From: an uncultured Lachnospiraceae bacterium
Lineage (GTDB): Bacteria > Bacillota > Clostridia > Lachnospirales > Lachnospiraceae
Assembly: GCA_902781325.1 (NCBI GenBank)
Contig: CACZJD010000035.1
Coordinates: 1-37,449 of the forward strand
Length of the DNA: 37,449 nucleotides
Reading direction: 5' to 3'
Shown: positions 9,140 through 16,294 of the stretch, in pieces
Layout: each line of letters starts with the position of its first letter
Numbering within the stretch: the first letter of the stretch is position 1
The notes under the pieces: model-generated
Told to the model about the DNA's origin: nothing
What the model saw: only the letters and a program-made list of their open reading frames with translations
The model's database searches: none
Program-made: the position numbers and the translations under genes

Positions 9140-9514
9140 TCAGTCGATCGTAGCCAGAAGTGTGCCTGCCTCAACCGGATCACCGACGTGGCAGTCGATG
9201 GAAACGACAGTGCCGTCTTCAGGAGCGACCATGGGGATCTCCATCTTCATGGCTTCTACAATAACGATCGCATCGCCCTTCTTGACTGCCTGGCCTACGG
9301 ATGCCTCTACCTTGAAGACCTTGCCTGCTGCGCCGGCTTCTACTCTGTACTTGCCTGCGCCGCCTGCGGGTGCAGCTGCCTTGGGAGCAGGTGCTGCCTT
9401 GGGAGCAGCCTTAGGGGCGGCCTTGGGAGCTGCGGGAGCTGCGGCTCCGTTCTCGTTCTCTTCTACTGTAACTTCATAAGCTGTGCCATTGACAGTAATG
9501 ATATAATTCTTCAT
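9140..9514 (-). CDS. Biotin carboxyl carrier protein of the decarboxylase
   Basis: Carries CO2 on biotin between the carboxyltransferase and the membrane beta subunit. The 124-residue protein starts MKNYIITVNGTAYEV at the ATG at 9514, backed by a GGAGG site; the longer frame to 9598 has none. It has a short N-terminal strand region, an Ala/Pro/Lys-rich flexible linker (about 24-52, repeats of AAPK), and a biotinyl domain (about 54-124) with the biotinylation site K90 in VEAMKMEIPM. The length and layout match GcdC/MmdC-type carriers. It sits between oadG and oadB in the operon. The domain itself is intact although the next two genes are broken. Confidence 0.93.
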   Translation of the reverse strand: MKNYIITVNGTAYEVTVEENENGAAAPAAPKAAPKAAPKAAPAPKAAAPAGGAGKYRVEAGAAGKVFKVEASVGQAVKKGDAIVIVEAMKMEIPMVAPEDGTVVSIDCHVGDPVEAGTLLATID

Positions 9515-9533
9515 CTTTAATATCCTCCTGAGA

Positions 9534-10277
9534 TTATTTTCTTCTGGCTTTACGGATCGAGCGGACCACAAATCCGTCTGTGCTCTGTTTTCCTTCAAAT
9601 GCTGCGATAGCTGCCGCGATCACCGCGACCAGTTCTGTATCATCGGCGAGTTCTTCGATCTCCTCGACCACCGGAGCAGCGGGAGCAGGTGCGGGAGCAG
9701 GTGCCTTTTTGCTGGCGGCAGACTTGTTGGAAGCGCCGCCGACAACCTTACCGAACAGTGCGATCACAAGTGCCAGAAGGATCAGCACCGCAAATGTCGT
9801 TCCCATGCCGAGCAGTGTGTTCATACCTGCCTGCTGGATCTTCTCTTTCATACTGTATTCAACGTTTGTGGTGATTCCCGTAACAGAGTAACCCTGATCG
9901 GAACTCTCCATTGTGAATACTACGTCAGCGTCATGCTTGGAACCCTTGACCCTGACGGTAACGGTTCCGTCCTTTTTTGTGAAGGAGCAGGATTTTCCTT
10001 CAATGCCCTGCACTTCTCCGATATCCTGCAGCGCGTTCTGCCAGCTGCTGAACGCGGGGCCGTATATCGGGTCATCCATCTGTGCCTCAGCCTGTCCGGT
10101 CGCAATCGCTTCATTCATCGACAGAACGAACTGACTTGCCGAATCATACCACTGCTGCTTCTGTTCCTCAGTCAGTTCCACCTCAGAAGGCGCGGAATTG
10201 TTTGAAGAGCCGCCGCAGGCAACAAGACCGAAAACACAGGCGATAACAAGAAGTGTTGTTATTAACCATTTTTTCAT
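9534..10277 (-). CDS. oadG: OadG-like gamma subunit fused to an extracytoplasmic lipoprotein domain
   Basis: The 247-residue protein starts with a lipoprotein signal peptide (MKKWLITTLLVIACVFGLVAC, lipobox cysteine C21). It then has about 125 residues outside the membrane, with a DUF3887-like look (LTEEQKQQWYDSASQFV, then beta strands around GTVTVRVKGSKHDADVVF). A membrane helix follows at about 155-180 (TTFAVLILLALVIALFG), then an Ala/Pro linker and a cytosolic tail ending in FVVRSIRKARRK. The C-terminal third is the usual OadG/gamma layout, which links the beta subunit to the enzyme. Ordinary OadG proteins are about 80-120 residues, so the outer domain is an addition. It follows the mmdA-like gene by 16 bases and precedes the biotin carrier. 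Confidence 0.82.
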   Translation of the reverse strand: MKKWLITTLLVIACVFGLVACGGSSNNSAPSEVELTEEQKQQWYDSASQFVLSMNEAIATGQAEAQMDDPIYGPAFSSWQNALQDIGEVQGIEGKSCSFTKKDGTVTVRVKGSKHDADVVFTMESSDQGYSVTGITTNVEYSMKEKIQQAGMNTLLGMGTTFAVLILLALVIALFGKVVGGASNKSAASKKAPAPAPAPAAPVVEEIEELADDTELVAVIAAAIAAFEGKQSTDGFVVRSIRKARRK

Positions 10278-10293
10278 ATTTCGTGTCTCCTTC

Positions 10294-11712
10294 TTACTTC
10301 GCGCTGTGCTTCTTCGCAGGGAATTCCTCTCTCTTTGTATAAAGCACTTCCATTGCGCCGATCAGATACTTGCGAAGATCCTCGGGCTCGATGATCTGAT
10401 CCACATATCCTCTTGCGGCAGCGCTGTCGATGCTGTTCTGCAGAGCGTCATATTTTGCCGCGGTCTGCGCGACTTCTTCTGCGGTTCCCGAGCAAAGAAC
10501 GTGAGCCGCCAGTTTGGCGTCCATAATACCGATCACTGCGTCAGGGAATGCGATCGTAAAATCCGCGCCGCAGGCTTTGCTGTTCATAACAGCATATGCG
10601 CTGCCTACTGCCTTCTTCACGATGACATTGACCTTGGGCACATTGGCGCCGGCAAAAGCAGCTGTGAGTTTGCCGGCAGCGTCAGCTACCTTCTTCTCCT
10701 CGCTCTCGGTCGCCGCAAATCCTGTCACGTTGGTGAGCGTGATCACGGGAATCTCAAAAGCGTCGCAGAAGCGGACGAAATCCGCCGCCTTATAGCAGCC
10801 GGAAGCCGTAAGAACTGTCTCATAGGTGTTCTTCTCTTCGCCGTTCTCATCATATACGGCGCTTCTGTTGGCTACTGCGCCGACAGTTGTACCGTTCAGT
10901 CTGATAAAGCCTGTAGCCATCTCAGGAGCGCAGTCCCTCTTAGTCTCAAAGAAGAGGCCGTCGTCAGCTGCATCGCTCAGAACGATCGCGGGATCCGCAT
11001 AGCCGCCCGCAATATTCTCGCAGGCGCGGTTCAGGTCGTCTGTGCAGTCAGCCACAGCTTCGTCTTCATTGTTGGAAGGAAGCATGGATACCAGCGTTCT
11101 GATCTCGCCGAGGATCTCCTCTTCCGTTCCTACCGCGTCGACACTGCCATATGCAGCCTTTACAGCTGCTGCCGCGGTATCATTCTTATCCTCTTTGTTT
11201 CCTGCAAGCGTGTTGGGCGCGTTCACAAAGAGCTTGGCGTCTTTTGCCATAAAAGCAAAATCTGTGATAGCGGGTATCAGTGCAAGGCCGCCCCCGCAAT
11301 TGCCAAAGATCGCTGTGATCTGAGGAATCAGGCCGGAAGCCTTTACCTGTCTGCCGTAAATAGTACCAAATGCGTTAAGTGCGTCCATGCCTTCCTGCAG
11401 GCGGAGTCCTGCTGACTCGATCAGGCCAACCACCGGCGCGCCTGTACGGATCGCAAGATCATAGATCGCCGCGATCTTTCTGGCGTGCATCTCTCCGACG
11501 CTGCCCCCAAGTACAGATGCATCCTGGCTGTAGACATAGACCAGATTACCGTCGATCACACCGTAGCCGGTGATCACACCGTCGGAAGGTGTCTGCTCTG
11601 GTTTCAGATTGAAATCAGTCGCTCTGGCTGTCACCTTCGCGCCGATCTCAACGAAACTGTTTTCATCGAGCAGGGCGGTTATTCTCTGTCTCGCTTTTGA
11701 AGAACTGCTCAT
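10294..11712 (-). CDS. mmdA: Acyl-CoA carboxyltransferase subunit (methylmalonyl-CoA decarboxylase alpha-like)
   Basis: Crotonase-fold carboxyltransferase that moves CO2 from an acyl-CoA such as methylmalonyl-CoA to biotin. The 472-residue protein is somewhat shorter than typical members (about 510). It shows the paired carboxyltransferase halves: VYSQDASVLGGSVGEMHARK and GLIESAGLRLQEGMDAL in the first, NVTGFAATESEE and VNVIVKKAVGSAYAVMNSK in the second. The GNCGGGLALIPAITDFAFM loop fits the oxyanion site. The start at 11712 (MSSSSKARQR) is chosen because a GGAGG site lies inside the first codons of the longer frame to 11727. It is the first gene of the operon. With oadA it gives two carboxyltransferases on one carrier, as in transcarboxylase-like systems; the acyl-CoA substrate is inferred. 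Confidence 0.87.
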   Translation of the reverse strand: MSSSSKARQRITALLDENSFVEIGAKVTARATDFNLKPEQTPSDGVITGYGVIDGNLVYVYSQDASVLGGSVGEMHARKIAAIYDLAIRTGAPVVGLIESAGLRLQEGMDALNAFGTIYGRQVKASGLIPQITAIFGNCGGGLALIPAITDFAFMAKDAKLFVNAPNTLAGNKEDKNDTAAAAVKAAYGSVDAVGTEEEILGEIRTLVSMLPSNNEDEAVADCTDDLNRACENIAGGYADPAIVLSDAADDGLFFETKRDCAPEMATGFIRLNGTTVGAVANRSAVYDENGEEKNTYETVLTASGCYKAADFVRFCDAFEIPVITLTNVTGFAATESEEKKVADAAGKLTAAFAGANVPKVNVIVKKAVGSAYAVMNSKACGADFTIAFPDAVIGIMDAKLAAHVLCSGTAEEVAQTAAKYDALQNSIDSAAARGYVDQIIEPEDLRKYLIGAMEVLYTKREEFPAKKHSAK

Positions 11713-11750
11713 TTTTTCGACCTCCATATAAAAATATCCTAATCATAAAC

Positions 11751-11785
11751 ACTATGAGTATAACATAGTTTAAAAAATAACTATA
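11751..11785 (-). promoter_or_regulatory. Promoter and operator-like palindrome of the decarboxylase operon
   Basis: On the minus strand a TATACT -10 (complement of 11757-11762) lies exactly between the arms of a perfect inverted repeat, ACTATG (11751-11756) and CATAGT (11764-11769). The -35 (TATAGT-like, about 11780-11785) is poor. A repressor or activator bound to the palindrome would cover the -10. The -10 is about 40 bases before the mmdA start. The rest of the gap 11786-11886 is AT-rich and shows no other feature. Confidence 0.5.
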
Positions 11786-11886
11786 TGTGATTTATATCGT
11801 TTTTTTTAATGAATTTTATAATTCTTTCATACCCTTTCACGAAAAATTCCAGAAACAGGCCAAAGCATTGGTCACAGAGCCTCTTC

Positions 11887-12456
11887 TCAGATCTCGAGCC
11901 TCATATCCACCTCTTTTTCAGCCTCTTCCCGGAACTCTTCCATCTGTTCGGAGCCGAAATCCGGAAGATCCTCGAGTGAACTGATCCCGAAAGATCGCAG
12001 GAACTGCTGCGTGGTACCGAAAAGAAGCGGCCTTCCCGGCGCCTCCTTTCTGCCTCTCTCCTCTACAAGCCCGAATCCTACGAGCTTATTGATCGCGAAA
12101 TCGCTGTTGACACCGCGGATGCTCTCCACTTCCGCGCGCGTCACAGGCTGCTTGAACGCGATGATGGAGAGAGTCTCCATGAGCGTATCGGTCAGCACCT
12201 GCCTTTTGGGCTGCTTCGCTATTTTGACAAGGTACTCGTAATACTCGGGTCTGCTCGAGAGCTGGACCGCGTCCTCGAACCAGTTGATCTTAAGACCGCT
12301 CCCCTCCGCGTCAAATCGCTCTTCCAGCACATGGACCGCTTCGCGGACTTCTTCTTTTGAGAGTTCCAGAACTTCCGCCAGCAAGGCAACCTCCACCGAA
12401 TCTCCCATAGCGAACAGGATCGTCTCAATCGCCGCTGTTGTTCTGTTCAGTTCCAT
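11887..12456 (-). CDS. scpB: Segregation and condensation protein B
   Basis: Winged-helix kleisin-associated subunit of the SMC-ScpAB condensin complex, which works on the nucleoid. The 189-residue length is normal. Key regions are AAIETILFAMGDSVEVALLAEVL (about 8-30), ALIEYLVKIAKQ-like YYEYLVKIAKQPKR, the TLSIIAFKQPVTRAEVESIRGVNSD signature (about 94-118) and GRPLLFGTTQQFLRSFG (about 141-157). The ATG has a GAGGAAGG site. Its start overlaps the end of the metallophosphoesterase by 32 bases. In most Firmicutes scpB follows scpA; here scpA is about 20 kb away at 32575. Confidence 0.95.
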   Translation of the reverse strand: MELNRTTAAIETILFAMGDSVEVALLAEVLELSKEEVREAVHVLEERFDAEGSGLKINWFEDAVQLSSRPEYYEYLVKIAKQPKRQVLTDTLMETLSIIAFKQPVTRAEVESIRGVNSDFAINKLVGFGLVEERGRKEAPGRPLLFGTTQQFLRSFGISSLEDLPDFGSEQMEEFREEAEKEVDMRLEI

Positions 12457-13444
12457 TTCCTTCCTCCTGTTCCAAGTCAGCCGGCAGAAGCTCTACGAAA
12501 GAGATCTCTCCGGGGTTAAAGATCCGGATCGGCAGCGTATGCATCCCAAGGCCGCAGGTCAGTACCATGGAACTGAGATGCTTTTCTCCTCCGGTCTGCG
12601 CGCTGTAAAAATACTGGCCGCAGCTGTATCTGGGAAAAAGATTAGGCCTGGTCCCCATCACCCCTCCGATCGCGGGAAGGCGCATCAGGCCGCCGTGGAC
12701 ATGGCCGCAGAGACACAGGTCAGCACCCCACTGCGCATAAGTCGGAAAATATACCGGGATATGAGATACCAGAACCGTATAGGCAGACCTGTCGGGCTCT
12801 CCGATCATAGCGCGCAGCTCCTCTTCGGTCAGTCTGGTCCTCTTGAACTTTTTATAATACTTCATCGGGAGCTCCAGCCCCTGAAGAAGAACCCCGGATT
12901 CATTTCCTCCCACAGGATCAACGGCGCTGTTATGGAGCATGCGCACACCGGCTTTTTCCATCTCTTCGAGGAATCTGGCGTCATAAGGATTCAGTTCCTC
13001 ATAGTATTCAAGCCTTAGTTCGTGATTTCCCTCCGCGAAGAAGACCGGACAGATCTGTGCCAGCCTCTTCATCAGTGAGAGAGTGTGCTTCATCCAGTCC
13101 GTTCCCGTATCATCTGCTTTATGCCCGCTTCCGAGAGATTCTTCGCATAGTCTGTTGACCTGTCCGTATACGATCAGATCTCCGCCGACGATCACCGCGT
13201 CGGGTTGGAGTTGTTTGATCCTCTCCACCAGTTTTTCGTTATCCTGTCCGTAGGACTTCTCGTGAAGGTCGGCTATAAATACCAGTTTTAACTGTTTTTT
13301 GATCCTGGATGAACGCAGTCTGTAAGAGCGCACGACGAAGCGCCGGTTATCAATGACCATAGAGATGATCATAACCGCGATCAACACTGCTAATATTTTA
13401 ATGACCAATACTGTCATGACTCCACCACAATTTCTTTGAGACAT
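12425..13444 (-). CDS. Membrane-anchored calcineurin-like metallophosphoesterase
   Basis: A single N-terminal membrane segment (about residues 10-31, LVIKILAVLIAVMIISMVI) anchors a metallophosphoesterase domain. Metal-site motifs are visible in order: FIADLHEKSYG (D of DxH), GGDLI, GNHELR, VSHIPVYF and CGHVHGGLMRLP. This layout resembles YkuE/YaeI-type phosphoesterases. Substrate cannot be told from sequence. The start is uncertain: the ATG at 13444 has no good spacing to a ribosome site, while the ATG at 13417 (MTVLVIKIL) has GGTGGAG only two bases away. It starts 33 bases after the rpsU terminator, so it probably depends on read-through or a weak promoter. It overlaps scpB by 32 bases. Confidence 0.88.
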   Translation of the reverse strand: MSQRNCGGVMTVLVIKILAVLIAVMIISMVIDNRRFVVRSYRLRSSRIKKQLKLVFIADLHEKSYGQDNEKLVERIKQLQPDAVIVGGDLIVYGQVNRLCEESLGSGHKADDTGTDWMKHTLSLMKRLAQICPVFFAEGNHELRLEYYEELNPYDARFLEEMEKAGVRMLHNSAVDPVGGNESGVLLQGLELPMKYYKKFKRTRLTEEELRAMIGEPDRSAYTVLVSHIPVYFPTYAQWGADLCLCGHVHGGLMRLPAIGGVMGTRPNLFPRYSCGQYFYSAQTGGEKHLSSMVLTCGLGMHTLPIRIFNPGEISFVELLPADLEQEEGNGTEQNNSGD

Positions 13445-13476
13445 CCTAGCAGCATGTCCTGTTCTTCTTATCCTGC

Positions 13477-13510
13477 AAAAAAAGTTCCCTGATTCGAGAT
13501 CAGGGAACTT
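13477..13510 (-). terminator. rpsU terminator
   Basis: A perfect 12-base stem (AAGTTCCCTGAT, arms 13482-13493 and 13499-13510) with a five-base loop is followed on the minus strand by a run of T (complement of 13477-13483). It lies 25 bases after the rpsU stop. Confidence 0.92.
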
Positions 13511-13534
13511 TCTGCTTGCAGATCAGCCGTCAAA

Positions 13535-13711
13535 TCAGTTGTATTTTCTCTTTCTGGCTGCTTCGGACTTTTTCTTGCGCTTTACGCTAGGCTTTTCGTA
13601 ATGCTCTCTTTTACGAATTTCCTGCTGGATACCGGCTTTCGCGCAGCTTCTCTTGAAGCGGCGCAGTGCGCTGTCCAAAGTCTCATTCTCTTTTAAGATT
13701 ACACTTGACAT
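13535..13711 (-). CDS. rpsU: 30S ribosomal protein S21
   Basis: Small-subunit ribosomal protein, 58 residues, beginning [20 protein letters not shown] and ending [11 protein letters not shown], typical of S21 in length and in its basic C-terminus. S21 sits near the 3' end of 16S rRNA and aids initiation. The ATG at 13711 follows a GGGAGGG site by nine bases. It has its own consensus promoter (13787-13814) and strong terminator (13477-13510). Just upstream of the ribosome site the leader carries two tandem copies of CTGAAGGGA. Confidence 0.96.
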   Translation of the reverse strand: MSSVILKENETLDSALRRFKRSCAKAGIQQEIRKREHYEKPSVKRKKKSEAARKRKYN

Positions 13712-13786
13712 TCGTTCTACCCTCCCTTCAGTCCCTTCAGCTTGACTGATTGGGTTTTTCTATACGTTCACCGAACATACAGTGAA

Positions 13787-13814
13787 ATTATAGCATAAAA
13801 GTTCGACGTGTCAA
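13787..13814 (-). promoter_or_regulatory. Consensus sigma-A promoter for rpsU
   Basis: On the minus strand TTGACA (complement of 13809-13814) and TATAAT (complement of 13787-13792) are both perfect, with a 16-base spacer. It starts 9 bases after the stop of the hydrolase gene and gives a leader of about 70 bases. Confidence 0.88.
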
Positions 13815-13822
13815 GCACAAAC

Positions 13823-14947
13823 TCACTGGTCTTTTTCTGCCGCTTCACCTGCGTCTTCTCCGGGATCAGTTACTTCCTGCGCCTCAACTTCCTCTTCAAT
13901 TACCGGGGCTGTTTCCGGCTCCTGATCTGTTTCCATTTCGGGTACCGCAAAAAGCTGATCGGATCCGACGAAGGGTTCTTCCACGTTGTGAGCAAAATAC
14001 CGTTTCTGTGCATACCTGAAACTGTCAAGAAGATACCTCTGTGCGTTTATGGCCACATTGCTGTTGACCGCCGTGACCTCAAAAGCGTGGAAGCATCCGT
14101 GATACACTCTCAGAGACACCGGCACATCTTCCTTTTTCATTCTGGCAAAATACAGAACAGTCTCATCTTTTACCGGTTCCAGGTCTCCCACTATACTGCA
14201 GGCAGGCGGCATTCCCCTGAGGTCAGTCTCTCTTCCGGGCGCCGCGTAGACCGGTATCTCTTCCGTCATATCTCTCAGATAAAGATCCCAGGCTGCCCGG
14301 TTCTTGCGGCTGTCCCAAACCGGCGCGTTGTTATCCTTTGCCGATTCGCTCTCCATCCTGTCATCAAGCATGGGCGAGATCGGCATTTGGAATGCGATAT
14401 GCACATCCTTCATATCTCTGGCACGCAGGCACAGAGCAGCCGTAAGGCCCCCTCCGGAGCCGCTGCCTCCCACAAAAATCTGGTCGGGATTGATCCCCAG
14501 TTCTTCAGCGTTGTTCTTCATCCACAGAAGCACACTGTAGCAGTCCTCCAGGGCTGCGGGATACGGAGCTTCAATGGATTTGGTATAATCCGGGAGAACA
14601 GCCACGCAGCTTCCTTCTCCGCAGAACATGTCCACAAGCAGGCTCTCCTGTTCGGGAACCCCATACGCATAGCCGCCGTCGTGGAGCCACAGAAGACCGG
14701 TCGCATTCTCTTCCTCCGCGTCCTCGCATCGGACCACAAGTATCCTGAGAATACTTCCGTCACTGCGCACGATCGCCTTTTCTTCCGCCACAGTGTTCCT
14801 GCTCTTCCATTTGCCGCGGTTCTTTTTTATGCACTGACGGTCAAATTTCTCAAACGCAGCCTCGGTCGCGGCTGTGTAAGTGAGCTTCAACAGCTGTGCG
14901 GAAGGCCTGAGTTCTGATCTTATATCTGAATTGCGCACTTTACTCAT
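13823..14947 (-). CDS. Alpha/beta hydrolase (HSL family) with altered catalytic serine
   Basis: 374 residues with the hormone-sensitive-lipase fold. The oxyanion segment reads WLHDGGYAYG (HGGG in the family), followed by PYPAALEDCY and the nucleophile elbow. The elbow reads VGGSGSGGGLTAALCLRARD where family members have GGDSAGGNL, so the usual serine position is Gly163 and serines lie on either side (S162, S164). The acid site reads DLEPVKDE (family D-P-L-x-D-E) and the histidine is kept in HGCFHAFE. After about residue 325 there is a Glu/Asp-rich tail. Either the nucleophile has moved or the protein is not a normal esterase. GGAG precedes the ATG. It is the last gene of a long minus-strand run and has no terminator before the rpsU promoter. 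Confidence 0.8.
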   Translation of the reverse strand: MSKVRNSDIRSELRPSAQLLKLTYTAATEAAFEKFDRQCIKKNRGKWKSRNTVAEEKAIVRSDGSILRILVVRCEDAEEENATGLLWLHDGGYAYGVPEQESLLVDMFCGEGSCVAVLPDYTKSIEAPYPAALEDCYSVLLWMKNNAEELGINPDQIFVGGSGSGGGLTAALCLRARDMKDVHIAFQMPISPMLDDRMESESAKDNNAPVWDSRKNRAAWDLYLRDMTEEIPVYAAPGRETDLRGMPPACSIVGDLEPVKDETVLYFARMKKEDVPVSLRVYHGCFHAFEVTAVNSNVAINAQRYLLDSFRYAQKRYFAHNVEEPFVGSDQLFAVPEMETDQEPETAPVIEEEVEAQEVTDPGEDAGEAAEKDQ

Positions 14948-14970
14948 ACTCTATCTCCGTTTTTTATAGT

Positions 14971-14986
14971 CCGCCCACAAGGGCGG
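14971..14986. promoter_or_regulatory. GC-rich hairpin between the basic protein and the hydrolase
   Basis: CCGCCC/GGGCGG arms with a four-base loop, 24 bases before the hydrolase start. There is no T run after it on the minus strand, so it is more likely an mRNA stability or processing element than a terminator. Confidence 0.35.
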
Positions 14987-15002
14987 GAAACTTCGCGCAG
15001 GA

Positions 15003-15314
15003 TCAGATCACCCGCGCGTTCCTGAGGATCTTCTTTGCAGCCTTCCGAAGGACCGTATTCTTCGCGATCCCTGTCAGCGCTGCAGAAGCCGCTCCTTTCT
15101 TCTCCCGGGCGGCAGGCTCCTGACGGTCTTTCTGTTTTGCGGTCATTTCTTTCCGTTTTTCCTTCAGGACAGACTTTCTCTCCATGTTCAGCACTTCAAG
15201 AGTCGTCTTAGGGATGCTCCCGCCTTTCAGCACTCTGTATCCCCAGTAGGCGCCGAGCAGCAAATGGGCGTTTCTAACACCCTTCTTCGTCTTCTTCGAA
15301 GTCTTTTCTCTCAT
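15003..15314 (-). CDS. Small highly basic protein, overlaps the acidic gene
   Basis: Unrecognised 103-residue protein with very many Lys and Arg. It starts MREKTSKKTKKGVRNAHLLL, has one short hydrophobic stretch (AHLLLGAYWGYRVLKGG, about 15-31) and then a charged helical region (ERKSVLKEKRKEMTAKQKDRQ) and a basic end. The ATG at 15314 has GGAGG three to four bases upstream, located inside the acidic gene. A longer frame to 15413 has no such site. The first 41 bases overlap the end of the acidic gene, so translation is probably coupled. The hydrophobic stretch is only weakly membrane-like. Function unknown. Confidence 0.68.
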   Translation of the reverse strand: MREKTSKKTKKGVRNAHLLLGAYWGYRVLKGGSIPKTTLEVLNMERKSVLKEKRKEMTAKQKDRQEPAAREKKGAASAALTGIAKNTVLRKAAKKILRNARVI

Positions 15315-15591
15315 CTTCCTCCGCCTCAATTTCCGGCTGCATCTCCGTTTCCGGTTCTGTCTCAGCTGCATGCTCTTCCCCGGCTTGCGGCTCCGTCCCG
15401 GTTCCGCGATCATCCGGCATGTCAGGCTCCGAAGCCGACTGCGCCATTTCTACGATCATCTCATCGGAAGTCTTTCTCTCGGGGACCGGCTCCGGAGCCT
15501 GTTCAGTTTTCAGTTCCATCACCGGTTCGGAAGTGCTGTCCTCTTTTCTGAATTTTGCCAATACGCGGTTCCAAAAGTCTCTGATCCACAT
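15274..15591 (-). CDS. Small highly acidic protein with amphipathic N-terminus
   Basis: Unrecognised 105-residue protein. The first 16 residues (MWIRDFWNRVLAKFRK) could form an amphipathic helix that lies on a membrane or a partner. The rest is Glu/Asp/Pro-rich and low complexity, ending FEEDEEGC. The ATG at 15591 has an AGAGGTG site; the longer frame to 15636 has none. It overlaps the basic gene downstream by 41 bases and follows a lipoprotein gene by 58 bases with no terminator. Opposite charges in the pair suggest the two products bind each other, but this is inference. Confidence 0.68.
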   Translation of the reverse strand: MWIRDFWNRVLAKFRKEDSTSEPVMELKTEQAPEPVPERKTSDEMIVEMAQSASEPDMPDDRGTGTEPQAGEEHAAETEPETEMQPEIEAEEDERKDFEEDEEGC

Positions 15592-15649
15592 ATTCACCTC
15601 TTTTCGACAAGCGCGAAGTCTCTTTATGCGTAACAATATCGGCTGCCGG

Positions 15650-16261
15650 TCAGTTCATCCCTGTCGAAGCCTGCTCCTGCAGCATATCATTCAGTTCCTG
15701 GTCCCACCTTAAAGTGAGGCTCTCGCCGTTATTCACTTTTTCATCCGTCCAGATGATGCTGCCGTCTTTATCGATCTTTATTGTTCCGGTGCCGTCCCTG
15801 TAAACTACCTCTTGTCTGACTCCGGTCTCCGACTGATCGTCAGTGACCATCGTCGTGCAGATAGCATCGGTGTACTCGATCGATTTGTCCTCGATCTCAC
15901 TGAAGATATCCCAGATGTAGTAAGTCTGTGTCTCTTCATCCATAAAGCCTGCTGTCACATATACGTCGTTTCCTTCACCTGTAGACTTAATAAGAAGTGA
16001 GTACCCCTTCCCTGTCTCTTCGGTATAGGCTCCCTCATATTCCAGAACGCTTCCGCTCCCTTTAGATGTGTTCCCTTCAGAGGCGGTCATCGCCTCTGCC
16101 GCAGTGGTCAGCGGTGCTTCCTGAGTCGTAAAGTCCTCTGTTGCTGCCATGTCAGCTGTTTCTCCCGCGGATGTGGAGGCGCCGGTCGCACCGCCGCAGC
16201 CCGCCATTGTAAGTGCAATTACAGCCGCTATGCCAAAAATACTGATCTTATTCAATTTCAT
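15650..16261 (-). CDS. Lipoprotein of unknown function
   Basis: 203 residues with a lipoprotein signal peptide (MKLNKISIFGIAAVIALTMAGC, lipobox cysteine C22) and a Thr/Ala/Ser-rich linker. A beta-rich domain follows (about 70-185), with YTEETGKGYSLLIKS, VYVTAGFMDEETQTYYIWD and GTIKIDKDGSIIWTDEK. The start at 16261 is set by a strong AGGAGG site; the longer frame to 16285 lacks one. It is likely anchored to the outer face of the membrane. It lies 33 bases after the CpXC gene in the same run. No family recognised. Confidence 0.82.
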   Translation of the reverse strand: MKLNKISIFGIAAVIALTMAGCGGATGASTSAGETADMAATEDFTTQEAPLTTAAEAMTASEGNTSKGSGSVLEYEGAYTEETGKGYSLLIKSTGEGNDVYVTAGFMDEETQTYYIWDIFSEIEDKSIEYTDAICTTMVTDDQSETGVRQEVVYRDGTGTIKIDKDGSIIWTDEKVNNGESLTLRWDQELNDMLQEQASTGMN

Positions 16262-16294
16262 ATTCTGTACCTCCTGTATGCTCAAGGCAGTTCT

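Noticed and set aside
10198..11415. Long plus-strand open frame opposite mmdA and oadG
   Set aside because: Shadow of GC-biased third positions; runs through two real genes on the other strand with clear motifs.
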